A stretch of 17,760 nucleotides of DNA from Polynucleobacter sp. (GTDB lineage: Bacteria > Pseudomonadota > Gammaproteobacteria > Burkholderiales > Burkholderiaceae), in the NCBI GenBank assembly GCA_023257325.1, contig JALRCP010000040.1, forward strand, positions 1 to 17,760, given 5' to 3'. This document shows positions 7,261 to 14,928 of the stretch, one piece after another. Under the pieces are notes generated by a model. The model was not told the origin of the DNA. It was given only the letters and a program-made list of their open reading frames with translations, and made no database searches. Each line of letters begins with the position of its first letter. Positions within the stretch are counted from its first letter, which is position 1. The position numbers and the translations under genes are program-made.

Positions 7261-9602
7261 TCGTAACTTTCAAAAGGTGATATGGGTGCTGGATTAGGGC
7301 TAATAGGCTCATATCCAGGTATATTAAATCTAATTAAGTTAATTGGGTTACTACCAACACTTGAGAAACCTTTAAAGTCAATTTGCATATAGATTTCTGA
7401 GGTTGAAAGAACCGAGGTATTTTGATAGTGGCGATGAACCAGTCGTACCACCCAGCAATCTGCGTCATATTCCAGACCAGCCACACGGTTTAAGACCTGA
7501 TTAGAGATCAAATCAAAGTTGTAACGAGCCATACCGTACCACTGCCGAGTGATTGGCCATTGGCCTGATAATTCATATTGATCTGATGTGGCTTTTGCAT
7601 CGACTGGATTAACCACTCGCTTATAGCTTGCATTCAATAGTTTACGTAACTCTGGACGATAGCTTGCAGTCACACTTTGTTGAACAAACTTAGATACTTC
7701 CTCGTTGTACTGAATCACACCATCTAAGTTAAAGTTACCCACCAATCGTGTTGACAAACCCGCCAAAATGTCAGATCTTTTGGTGGGTCTTTGCTCAGCG
7801 GTAAGGCCTACACGCTGACCTTCCATATCAATACGTTGGGCAATCACACCACGCAGGCGCTCAATGCCAGTATCAGCATCCAAAACACGTGACGTTAAAC
7901 CAAAAGTAACCTTATTGTTATCAGCAATACGATCGTTACCAGCAAAAGAGTTCTCACTAAAAATTTGAGAGATTCCGAAACCAGCATCTGCCGTATCAAA
8001 TAATGGCAAATCATTTTGATATCTATAAGGCGTATAGACATAGAACGCTCTTGGCTCCAATGTCATCAAAATATTTCGATTAAATAAAGTATTGAGCTCA
8101 AGCGCATCTCGCTCTAGCACCAAACCAGAATCCAAACTAAAGGTTGGCAACGCAATGTTTCGATTTAAATCAGCCTGACCAGGAAATGGATCCACAGAAT
8201 ACTGCGTGGTTCTCAATGTCACCTTGGGGGTTAAGTAATACCCAGGCGTCATGAATGGTCTTGCAACCGAAGTGGTTGCATACGCACGATTACCTTCTTT
8301 AAAAGTTCGCTGACTATTACTTAAACCTTGGTAAGTAAAACGAGTGGCGTCGGTTTCCACGGAAACGTTGAAACCATTCCAGTTATTTCTTGCATATTTG
8401 GCGTTAATTTGTGGCTCACGCTCATATGGCAACGTGACCGGGTAATTGGGATCAGGTTGCAAGGTTTGAAATTTTTGAACGCGCGTCAAAATACTCCAAC
8501 CAGAAACGGCATACCGAGCACCGACCTCTTGATTAAATTGACGGTTCACCACACCATTCAAACTCTTACCCAAATCATCTACATATAAGTCATCCGATAC
8601 TTTGCTGTAGTCAGCATAACCTTGAAGACCATTGGCAAGATTTTGTGTGTGCTTTAAACCAAAAGCCCAACGATCGCGACCATAAGCTGAATCATTCAGA
8701 GCTTCTGCGGTCACAATCCCCGTGTAATTTCTATCTAAGTAACGGTATTCAACACCCAACTGCTCGCCACGACCCTCAATATATCTAGGAAATAAGGTCA
8801 TATCGCGATTGGGTGCAACATTGACGTAGTACGGTAGCGTGATGTCCCAACCTTTGACGCCACCTCGACTGGCGCGCCCATATGTGGGCGATAAAAATCC
8901 AGAGCGTCGACCTGAACCCGTCGGCAAGGCAAATACTGGCGTATATAAAACCGGTACCTTAAAGAAATGCAATACAGCGTTGTTACCAACTGCCGTATTG
9001 GTATCTTGCTCAACTTCCATCCGACTGGCTGTTAAATACCAGTCCAAGTTATCGGGTCGACAGGTACTGTAGGTGAGCTTCTCAAATTCAAACTCATTGT
9101 CTTCTTTAAAATCAACTCGACGAGCTTGACCGCCTCCACCTATATCTCTTAACTCATAGACCGGCTCTTCCATCCAGCCCTCTTGAGCATCAATTCTGAT
9201 TTTTGCTTTGGGTCCTTTAAAAGAAGTGGAATCTTTTAATAGAGTGGCATTTCCCTCAACATCTGCAATATCGGTATCTGGGTCATAGGTAATCAAATCA
9301 CCCTTAATGACCGTGCGATTTCTACGAATCACACCATCACCTTCAAGACGCATTTGGCGATCCATGACCCCATCCAACTTTTTAGAGGACGTGAACGTGG
9401 GCGCTTGATCATCAGGAACAATGGGTCTGACCAATAACTGATCTTCTAGCTTCAAAGACAAGGGCTCATCACTGACCTTATGTTCCTGAGCATGAGCCAA
9501 AGATGTAAGACAAATAGCGGCACATACCCCTGCCAATTTAAGAGTAAATTGGGGGTGTTTTATCTTGAGAAAAAGGCTCGGAATGATAAAAGTTTTAGGC
9601 AT
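7257..9602 (-). CDS. lptD: LPS-assembly outer membrane protein LptD
   Basis: LptD is the outer-membrane beta-barrel that, with the lipoprotein LptE, inserts lipopolysaccharide into the outer leaflet. The 781-residue protein has a signal peptide with a hydrophobic core at about 22-35 and an AHA cleavage site after residue 38. The periplasmic OstA/LptA-like beta-jellyroll follows (about 75-175, with RLEGDGVIRR and GDLITYDPDTDIADVEGNA). A long aromatic, strand-rich C-terminal barrel starts near 180 and contains LPTGSGRRSGFLSPTYG. The mature protein has only two cysteines, C181 (STCRPDNLDWYL) and C716 (YDADCW), which would give one disulfide between jellyroll and barrel, compared with two in E. 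coli. A proline-rich tail closes the protein. It is the first gene of the minus-strand operon, 30 bases from the divergent amgK. No clear Shine-Dalgarno sequence precedes the ATG. Confidence 0.96.
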   Translation of the reverse strand: MPKTFIIPSLFLKIKHPQFTLKLAGVCAAICLTSLAHAQEHKVSDEPLSLKLEDQLLVRPIVPDDQAPTFTSSKKLDGVMDRQMRLEGDGVIRRNRTVIKGDLITYDPDTDIADVEGNATLLKDSTSFKGPKAKIRIDAQEGWMEEPVYELRDIGGGGQARRVDFKEDNEFEFEKLTYSTCRPDNLDWYLTASRMEVEQDTNTAVGNNAVLHFFKVPVLYTPVFALPTGSGRRSGFLSPTYGRASRGGVKGWDITLPYYVNVAPNRDMTLFPRYIEGRGEQLGVEYRYLDRNYTGIVTAEALNDSAYGRDRWAFGLKHTQNLANGLQGYADYSKVSDDLYVDDLGKSLNGVVNRQFNQEVGARYAVSGWSILTRVQKFQTLQPDPNYPVTLPYEREPQINAKYARNNWNGFNVSVETDATRFTYQGLSNSQRTFKEGNRAYATTSVARPFMTPGYYLTPKVTLRTTQYSVDPFPGQADLNRNIALPTFSLDSGLVLERDALELNTLFNRNILMTLEPRAFYVYTPYRYQNDLPLFDTADAGFGISQIFSENSFAGNDRIADNNKVTFGLTSRVLDADTGIERLRGVIAQRIDMEGQRVGLTAEQRPTKRSDILAGLSTRLVGNFNLDGVIQYNEEVSKFVQQSVTASYRPELRKLLNASYKRVVNPVDAKATSDQYELSGQWPITRQWYGMARYNFDLISNQVLNRVAGLEYDADCWVVRLVHRHYQNTSVLSTSEIYMQIDFKGFSSVGSNPINLIRFNIPGYEPISPNPAPISPFESYE

Positions 9603-9619
9603 ATGACTTAAGTGCTTTT

Positions 9620-9625
9620 ATTATA
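9620..9625 (-). promoter_or_regulatory. Candidate -10 box for the lptD operon
   Basis: The minus strand reads a perfect TATAAT in the 30-base spacer between lptD and amgK, centred about 20 bases before the lptD ATG. No convincing -35 hexamer is found at 16-18 bases spacing (GGATAT at 17), so an activator or a further upstream promoter may be involved. The same bases read on the plus strand give TATTAT and TTATAC, which could serve amgK. This is inference from sequence alone. Confidence 0.4.
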
Positions 9626-9632
9626 CGAATCC

Positions 9633-10658
9633 ATGAACCCTGATATCCGCTTATCTCAATTAAATTCTTGGCTAGCTCCACTGGCTAGCCAATGGGCAAT
9701 TGACCCAAAAACGATCCAATCCGCTTCTAGCGATGCCAGTTTTAGGCGTTATTTTCGGGTTTTAGGGACTAAAAATGGCCCCCACCCAAGCTTTATCATC
9801 ATGGATGCCCCTCCAGCTACAGAGGACACCCGGCCATTTATAGCCATTTCAAAGCTGCTTTTTGAAGCCCAACTGAATGTCCCTCAAGTTTTAGCTCAAG
9901 ATACTGAACAAGGCTTTTTATTACTAACCGATTTAGGCAATCAGACTTATTTATCTGCTCTGAATCCAGAAACTGCTCCGAAACTGTACCAAGATGCCAA
10001 CAATGCCTTGATACAAATGCAACTGGCCAGCAAACCAGGACAATTACCCAATTACGATCGAGCATTACTAACAAGAGAACTTGAGCTCTTTCCAGAGTGG
10101 TACCTCAATCGTCATCTAGGACTGCAACTCAACACTCAACAACAAGGCGATTTGGCGAAGATTTTTGAGCTAATTCTAGAAAATAATTTATCCCAAACTC
10201 CTGTGATTGTTCACCGAGATTTTCATAGTAGAAACTTGATGGTGACTCCTGAGAAAAATCCAGGAATCCTTGATTTTCAAGATGCTGTTTATGGGCCAAT
10301 CACTTACGACCTGGCTTCTTTGTATCGCGATGCCTACATTGAGTGGGAAGAGCCCGAACAAATGGATTGGCTAATTCGCTACTGGGATAAAGCTCGCAAA
10401 GCAGGCTTACCAGTCCCCTCTGAATTTGGGGATTTTTATCGTGATTTTGAATGGATGGGTCTTCAAAGACACCTTAAGGTGTTGGGTATTTTTGCACGCC
10501 TTTATCACCGCGATGGCAAAGACGGTTACTTGAAAGACATGCCCTTGGTATTTAAGTATGTTCGTAAAGTCGCCGAGAGATACATTGCACTCAAGCCCTT
10601 GGTCCAACTTTTAGACCATATTGAGGGCATTGAACGCCCTGATGGGCTCACCTTCTAA
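9633..10658 (+). CDS. amgK: N-acetylmuramate/N-acetylglucosamine kinase of the aminoglycoside phosphotransferase fold
   Basis: AmgK phosphorylates MurNAc (and GlcNAc) at the anomeric carbon. MurU then converts MurNAc-1-phosphate to UDP-MurNAc, recycling cell-wall sugar past the MurA/MurB steps. The 341-residue protein has SASSDASFRRYFRV (about 30-43), typical of this subfamily, then the kinase catalytic loop HRDFHSRN (194-201, catalytic D196 and N201) and the metal-binding DFQD (D214). YDLASLYRD follows. I chose the ATG at 9633 because it gives the expected N-terminus MNPDIRLSQLNSWL. A GTG at 9612 is in frame but would leave almost no spacer to lptD. No ribosome site precedes either. The stop and murU start overlap as TAATG. 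The adjacent murU makes AmgK far more likely than an antibiotic-modifying phosphotransferase. Confidence 0.9.
   Translation: MNPDIRLSQLNSWLAPLASQWAIDPKTIQSASSDASFRRYFRVLGTKNGPHPSFIIMDAPPATEDTRPFIAISKLLFEAQLNVPQVLAQDTEQGFLLLTDLGNQTYLSALNPETAPKLYQDANNALIQMQLASKPGQLPNYDRALLTRELELFPEWYLNRHLGLQLNTQQQGDLAKIFELILENNLSQTPVIVHRDFHSRNLMVTPEKNPGILDFQDAVYGPITYDLASLYRDAYIEWEEPEQMDWLIRYWDKARKAGLPVPSEFGDFYRDFEWMGLQRHLKVLGIFARLYHRDGKDGYLKDMPLVFKYVRKVAERYIALKPLVQLLDHIEGIERPDGLTF
9668..9692. other. Perfect 9-bp inverted repeat at the start of amgK
   Basis: TTGGCTAGC (9668-9676) and GCTAGCCAA (9684-9692) are exact inverted repeats around a 7-base loop, beginning 35 bases after the amgK ATG and 66 bases upstream of the divergent lptD ATG. 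Because the core GCTAGC is itself palindromic, the same bases also read as two direct copies of TGGCTAGC 13 bases apart. It could be an mRNA hairpin in the early amgK message or a binding site for a dimeric regulator of the divergent pair. Chance within coding sequence for SWLAPLASQW is also possible. Confidence 0.4.
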
Positions 10659-11368
10659 TGAATCAGTACTCACCTATACCTTGCATGGTATTAGCTGCTG
10701 GTCGCGGAGAGAGAATGCGGCCACTGACTGACCATACGCCCAAGCCATTATTAGAAGTACAAGGAAAAAAGCTAATTGACTGGCATATCAGTGGCTTGAT
10801 AAAAAATCAGCATCAGCAAATAGTCATTAATCATGCGTGGTTAGGACAGCAAATTGTTGATCATTTATCCCCCTTAAAAGATCAGGGTTTCAATTTACAG
10901 TTTTCAAAAGAAGATGAGGCGCTTGAAACAGCTGGCGGTCTGCGCCAAGCGATGTCACTGATGTCCTTAGAAGACTATTTTTTTGCCATCAATGGCGATG
11001 TGTTTTGTCCTGAATTTCCGTTTCACAGAATCAAAGATCTGGTTCTACAGATGAGAAACCTGCCCAATAAACCCTTGGCCTATCTCTTCTTGGTTGAAAA
11101 TCCTGCGCATCATCCATTGGGCGATTTTCAACTTGAAGGCGACATGGTTAAAGACAAGGTAGAGAACTCTAAGAGCCTGACATTTTCTGGCGCCGGCCTC
11201 TACCATCAAGATTTGCTGAAAAGTATTAAGATAGGAACTGTTGCAAAGCTTGCTCCACTCTTGCGTCAAGCCATGGCAGAAGAACGTGTTCTAGGAGAAT
11301 ATTTAACAGTTCCATGGGTTGATGTAGGCACCCCCGAGCGATTGGCTGAATTAAATAAAAAACCATGA
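10658..11368 (+). CDS. murU: N-acetylmuramate-1-phosphate uridylyltransferase
   Basis: MurU is a nucleotidyltransferase that transfers UMP to MurNAc alpha-1-phosphate, giving UDP-MurNAc for peptidoglycan synthesis. The 236-residue protein has the sugar-nucleotidyltransferase signature LAAGRGERMRPLTDHTPKPL (12-31), with the catalytic basic residues and nucleotide loop, then ETAGGLRQA (about 90-98), NGDVF (112-116, metal-binding aspartate D114) and a C-terminal WVDVGTPERLAELN. The length is right for MurU and too short for GlmU or a glucose-1-phosphate thymidylyltransferase. The start overlaps the amgK stop (TAATG) and the stop overlaps pepP (ATGA), so it is translationally linked on both sides. 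A mannose-1-phosphate guanylyltransferase-like annotation is common for such proteins, but the amgK neighbour argues for MurU. Confidence 0.9.
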   Translation: MNQYSPIPCMVLAAGRGERMRPLTDHTPKPLLEVQGKKLIDWHISGLIKNQHQQIVINHAWLGQQIVDHLSPLKDQGFNLQFSKEDEALETAGGLRQAMSLMSLEDYFFAINGDVFCPEFPFHRIKDLVLQMRNLPNKPLAYLFLVENPAHHPLGDFQLEGDMVKDKVENSKSLTFSGAGLYHQDLLKSIKIGTVAKLAPLLRQAMAEERVLGEYLTVPWVDVGTPERLAELNKKP

Positions 11369-12732
11369 CAAGCAGTGATTCATTTCCAAAACATATTTAT
11401 GCCAACAGACGTTTGCAGTTGGCTAAAGCCATGCTTCAAAAAAGTGATGGCGGTGTTTTGGTTCTTGAAACTGCACCAGAACATTTCCGCAATCGTGACA
11501 GTGATTTTCCTTATCGTCATGATTCAGATTTTTACTATTTAACGGGATTTTCAGAGCCTGGTGCCACCTTGGTCATGTTGGTTCAAAAATCTTCCACGCA
11601 ATCCATTCTTTTTTGTAGACCCAAAGATTTAGAAAGAGAAATTTGGGATGGCTGGAGATTGGGTCCTGAAGCAGCCCCCACTTATCTTGGTCTTGATACG
11701 GCCTATTCATCGACAGAGCTTGATCAGTTAATGCCAGACTTTATCGCTGATCAACCCGCTATTTATTCAAGACTTGCTGGACAAGCCACAACTCAACAAC
11801 AATTAAAAAAGTGGCTTGATCAAGTAAAAGGAATGTCCAGAACCGGAGCGGTTGCACCGACTTCTATTGAAGATGCAGAATCTTTGATTCATGAGATGCG
11901 TTTATTTAAAGATGCGCATGAAATTAATATCATGCGCCAAGCTGGAAAAATTGCTGCTCAGGGTCACATCAGTGCCATGAGAGCATCAAAGCCTGGCTTA
12001 CGAGAGTATCACCTAGAGGCTTCGCTTTTATATCAATTTAGAAATGCAGGGGCTCAAAGCGTTGCATACAACAGCATTGTGGCAGCAGGCGCTAACGCTT
12101 GCGTATTGCATCACCGCGCTGGCAATGCTGAATTAAAAGAGGGTGACCTTTGTTTGATTGATGCCGGCTGCGAGCTAGATGGTTATGCATCGGATATCAC
12201 CCGAACCTTTCCCATTAATGGCAAATTTTCTGGGCCACAACGGGCTGTATATGACATTGTTTTAGCAGCTCAAGAAGCCGCCATTGAAAAAACAAGGGTT
12301 GGGTTTGATTTTCAGGCTCCCCATGATGCAGCGCTTCGGGTTCTCACTCAAGGAATGCTGGATTTAAATCTATTGGATAAAAAGGTGCTGGGCAGTCTTG
12401 ATAATGCACTTGAAACAAAGGCTTATCAAAAGTTTTATATGCATCGAACCAGTCATTGGTTGGGGATGGATGTTCATGACGTGGGCCAATATCGAGAACC
12501 TAACAGTCAAACAGATCCGAAACCTTGGCGTTCATTAAAACCCAATATGGTCTTGACCATTGAACCTGGTCTATACATTAGACCGGCTGATGATGTGGAT
12601 CAACAATATTGGAATATTGGTATTCGCATTGAAGACGATGCTCTGGTCACTGAAAACGCATGTGAACTTATGAGTCGAGACGTACCGGTTCAAGCTTTCG
12701 AAATTGAATATCTGATGAAGCATTCATCATGA
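11365..12732 (+). CDS. pepP: Xaa-Pro aminopeptidase (aminopeptidase P)
   Basis: PepP removes N-terminal residues that precede proline, using a dinuclear metal centre of the pita-bread fold, in the cytoplasm. The 455-residue protein has the aminopeptidase P N-terminal domain (about 8-150, with the RNRDSDFPYRHDSDFYYLTGF block). The M24 catalytic domain follows, and all five metal ligands are visible: D266 (LIDAG), D277 (ASDITR), H364 (RTSHWLG), E400 (LTIEPG) and E423 (RIEDD). The substrate-binding VHDVGQY follows H364. The start overlaps the murU stop and the stop overlaps the ubiH start, both as ATGA. The pepP-ubiH pair is conserved in gammaproteobacteria and betaproteobacteria, which supports both assignments. 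No anomaly seen. Confidence 0.95.
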   Translation: MTSSDSFPKHIYANRRLQLAKAMLQKSDGGVLVLETAPEHFRNRDSDFPYRHDSDFYYLTGFSEPGATLVMLVQKSSTQSILFCRPKDLEREIWDGWRLGPEAAPTYLGLDTAYSSTELDQLMPDFIADQPAIYSRLAGQATTQQQLKKWLDQVKGMSRTGAVAPTSIEDAESLIHEMRLFKDAHEINIMRQAGKIAAQGHISAMRASKPGLREYHLEASLLYQFRNAGAQSVAYNSIVAAGANACVLHHRAGNAELKEGDLCLIDAGCELDGYASDITRTFPINGKFSGPQRAVYDIVLAAQEAAIEKTRVGFDFQAPHDAALRVLTQGMLDLNLLDKKVLGSLDNALETKAYQKFYMHRTSHWLGMDVHDVGQYREPNSQTDPKPWRSLKPNMVLTIEPGLYIRPADDVDQQYWNIGIRIEDDALVTENACELMSRDVPVQAFEIEYLMKHSS

Positions 12733-13847
12733 AAAAAATAGTGATTATTGGGGCGGGTCCAGTCGGGCTTGCCTGTGCCAACTGGATTTTGCACAAGCAA
12801 CCCAATGCGCATCTTCATCTTTACGATCGTCTATCTGAATCCGATGAAGTCATTACCCAAGGCGATAGCCGCGGTTTAGCAGTATCTCAAGGCAGTCATT
12901 TATTACTGAAAACTATTCATGCATGGCCCAACATATCCATGCCGATTCATACGATTCACATATCCCATCGCGGTCACTTTGGAAGAGCGGTTGTTCGCAA
13001 AGAAGAGTTGCATCAAGATGCGCTCGGACACATCATTCGCTATGCAGATATTCATTTATCGCTCAGACATTCATTAAAACAATGGCTGGGTAAAGCGCCT
13101 CATTTTCATTGGCACTTTAATCAGGCGCTGAATGAGTTAAACCATGACCTATTGGGTGATGTGATCATTCATGCTGAAGGCGGCTTATTTAAACAACAAG
13201 ACTGGCAAGAAATCTATCGCGACTATGAACAAAGTGCGATTGTGGGCTGGGTCAAAATGGACGGTGAAAACCATCACATGGCTTGGGAGAGATTTACCGA
13301 TGAAGGTCCATTGGCCTTGTTACCAAATCATCAAGGGGCTGAATATCTCAACTTGGTTTGGTGTGGCAACCCTGAAACAACAGAGCGTCGCTTAAAACTT
13401 GATGAAAAGAGTTTTCTAAACGAGCTACAAGAATCTTTTGGATCTCGTGCGGGTCAATTTATCGCAGCAGGTGAATTAAGAAGTTATGAGTTGGGACTTA
13501 ATGCCCGGAAAAAAATTATTGATAAAAATGAGGTTTGGATTGGCAATGCTGCGCAAACCATGCATCCCGTAGCAGGCCAAGGTCTTAATTTAGGTTTAAG
13601 AGACGCGCACACTTTAGCCGATTTATTGACTGAAGAATCAGATGTGGCGCTTGCCTTGAGCAAGTATGAGAAAGCCCGTAAAAAAGATCGACAAGCCACC
13701 ATCGGTACCACTGACTTTTTAGCCAGAGTATTTACTTCAAAATTAAAACCCGTCATTTGGTCTAGAGGAATTGCTTTATCAAGCCTTCAATTACTCAGCC
13801 CCATCAAACAAAGCATTACCCGTCAGATGATGTTTGGACAACGTTAA
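12729..13847 (+). CDS. ubiH: UbiH-type FAD-dependent ubiquinone biosynthesis hydroxylase
   Basis: This is a flavoprotein monooxygenase of the UbiH/UbiI/UbiF/COQ6 family that hydroxylates the aromatic ring of the ubiquinone precursor. The 372-residue protein has the FAD dinucleotide-binding motif GAGPVG (8-13) and the HISHRGHFG segment (77-85) seen in UbiH. It also has ERFTDEGPLALLP (187-199) and the family signature GNAAQTMHPVAGQGLNLGLRD (272-292), which closely resembles UbiH of E. coli. The usual ADG of the Asp-Gly motif is replaced by AEGG (E150-G151), and the sequence around it is short. The start overlaps the pepP stop as ATGA. Among paralogues, pepP linkage and the GNAAQ signature favour UbiH (C6 hydroxylation). 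Ring-position specificity in betaproteobacterial homologues varies, so the exact step is inferred. Confidence 0.88.
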   Translation: MKKIVIIGAGPVGLACANWILHKQPNAHLHLYDRLSESDEVITQGDSRGLAVSQGSHLLLKTIHAWPNISMPIHTIHISHRGHFGRAVVRKEELHQDALGHIIRYADIHLSLRHSLKQWLGKAPHFHWHFNQALNELNHDLLGDVIIHAEGGLFKQQDWQEIYRDYEQSAIVGWVKMDGENHHMAWERFTDEGPLALLPNHQGAEYLNLVWCGNPETTERRLKLDEKSFLNELQESFGSRAGQFIAAGELRSYELGLNARKKIIDKNEVWIGNAAQTMHPVAGQGLNLGLRDAHTLADLLTEESDVALALSKYEKARKKDRQATIGTTDFLARVFTSKLKPVIWSRGIALSSLQLLSPIKQSITRQMMFGQR

Positions 13848-13858
13848 GTCACCTTTAA

Positions 13859-13877
13859 CTGCTTAAAATTTAAGCAG
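13859..13877. promoter_or_regulatory. 19-bp palindrome upstream of dusB-fis
   Basis: The sequence CTGCTTAAAATTTAAGCAG is a perfect inverted repeat with 9-base arms around one A. It sits 12 bases after the ubiH stop and ends 33 bases before the dusB ATG, in the longest intergenic gap of the window. It contains TAAAAT (13864-13869), a possible -10 box, but no good -35 is seen at the right distance. No T-run follows on either strand, so it resembles an operator more than an intrinsic terminator. Which protein binds is unknown. Confidence 0.4.
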
Positions 13878-13910
13878 AAAGTAAGGCGAACATGGTAGAG
13901 TGGCGTCCTG

Positions 13911-14927
13911 ATGAAATTAGGTCCCTTCACCCTCCCTAACAATCTTTTTGTTGCCCCAATGGCTGGTGTTACAGACCGGCCATTCCGGCAGCTATGCAAG
14001 CGTTTGGGGGCCGGATACGCCGTTTCTGAAATGATTGCCTCCAATGCCATGCTTTGGAATAGCGCTAAAACTTTGAGACGCGCCAATCACGATGGCGAAG
14101 TGGAACCCATCTCGGTACAAATTGCAGGGGCGGATCCTGAGATGATGGCTGAAGCAGCACTTTTAAATATTGAGCGCGGCGCTCAAATCATTGACATTAA
14201 TATGGGTTGCCCAGCTAAGAAAGTATGCAATGTGGCTTCTGGATCAGCACTTTTGAAAGATGAGCCATTGGTCGGCAGAATTTTGGAAACCATCGTTGAA
14301 ACGGTTAAAAAAAATTATCCTCAGGTGCCCGTCACTTTAAAAATAAGAACCGGTTGGGATCGAGAACATAAAAATGCCCTTCAGATTGCCAAAATAGCTG
14401 TCAACAGTGGGATTGAAATGCTCACCATTCACGGTAGAACGAAAGCAGATTTATATCGAGGTGAAGCAGAGTATGAAACCATCGCGGCGGTCAAAGCAGC
14501 CATCACTATTCCAGTCGTTGCAAACGGTGACATCAATAGCCCATTAAAAGCCGCTCAAGTTCTCAAAGAAACAGGGGCAGATGCTTTGATGATCGGTCGT
14601 GCAGCGCAAGGTCGACCTTGGATTTTTAGAGAAATCTCACACTACTTGAATACAGGCGAGTTATTGCAAGCCCCCAAGGTAGCCGAAATTCAAGAAATCA
14701 TGAACCACCATTTACTCGATCACTATGCGTTTTATGGTGAATATGTCGGCGTTCGTACTGCTCGCAAACATATAGGTTGGTACTGCAAGGGGCTAAAGGG
14801 CTCTCATGTTTTTCGCCAACACTTGAATACAATAGAAGATTGTCAAAAACAATTAGTCGCAGTGAATCACTTTTTTGATTCATTGAAGCAAGACTCAGAA
14901 CATTTAATCTATTTAGAAGCAGCGTAA
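13911..14927 (+). CDS. dusB: tRNA-dihydrouridine synthase B
   Basis: DusB is an FMN enzyme that reduces uridine to dihydrouridine in the D-loop of tRNAs (U17 in E. coli). The 338-residue protein is a TIM barrel that begins MKLGPFTLPNNLFVAPMAGVTDRPFR. It has NMGCPAKKVCNVASGSALL with catalytic C100, LKIRTGWD, TIHGRT, VVANGDI and MIGRAAQGRPWIF, the FMN phosphate-binding end. The C-terminal helical tRNA-binding domain starts near 245. The ATG at 13911 gives the standard family N-terminus. It is followed after one base by fis, the classical dusB-fis pair found across proteobacteria, so the promoter region upstream (13848-13910) probably sets Fis levels as well. Confidence 0.96.
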   Translation: MKLGPFTLPNNLFVAPMAGVTDRPFRQLCKRLGAGYAVSEMIASNAMLWNSAKTLRRANHDGEVEPISVQIAGADPEMMAEAALLNIERGAQIIDINMGCPAKKVCNVASGSALLKDEPLVGRILETIVETVKKNYPQVPVTLKIRTGWDREHKNALQIAKIAVNSGIEMLTIHGRTKADLYRGEAEYETIAAVKAAITIPVVANGDINSPLKAAQVLKETGADALMIGRAAQGRPWIFREISHYLNTGELLQAPKVAEIQEIMNHHLLDHYAFYGEYVGVRTARKHIGWYCKGLKGSHVFRQHLNTIEDCQKQLVAVNHFFDSLKQDSEHLIYLEAA

Positions 14928-14928
14928 T

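Noticed and set aside
8328..9072. Several small open frames on both strands inside lptD
   Set aside because: All are covered by the intact lptD frame; none has a ribosome site or recognisable domain.
9612..9632. In-frame GTG at 9612 as the start of amgK
   Set aside because: It would add MLLLYES, which does not look like the family N-terminus, and would leave only 9 bases to the divergent lptD start. The ATG at 9633 fits better.
9633..10658. Aminoglycoside-resistance phosphotransferase
   Set aside because: The fold is shared, but the N-terminal SSDASFRRYFR block and the overlapping murU identify the cell-wall sugar kinase instead.
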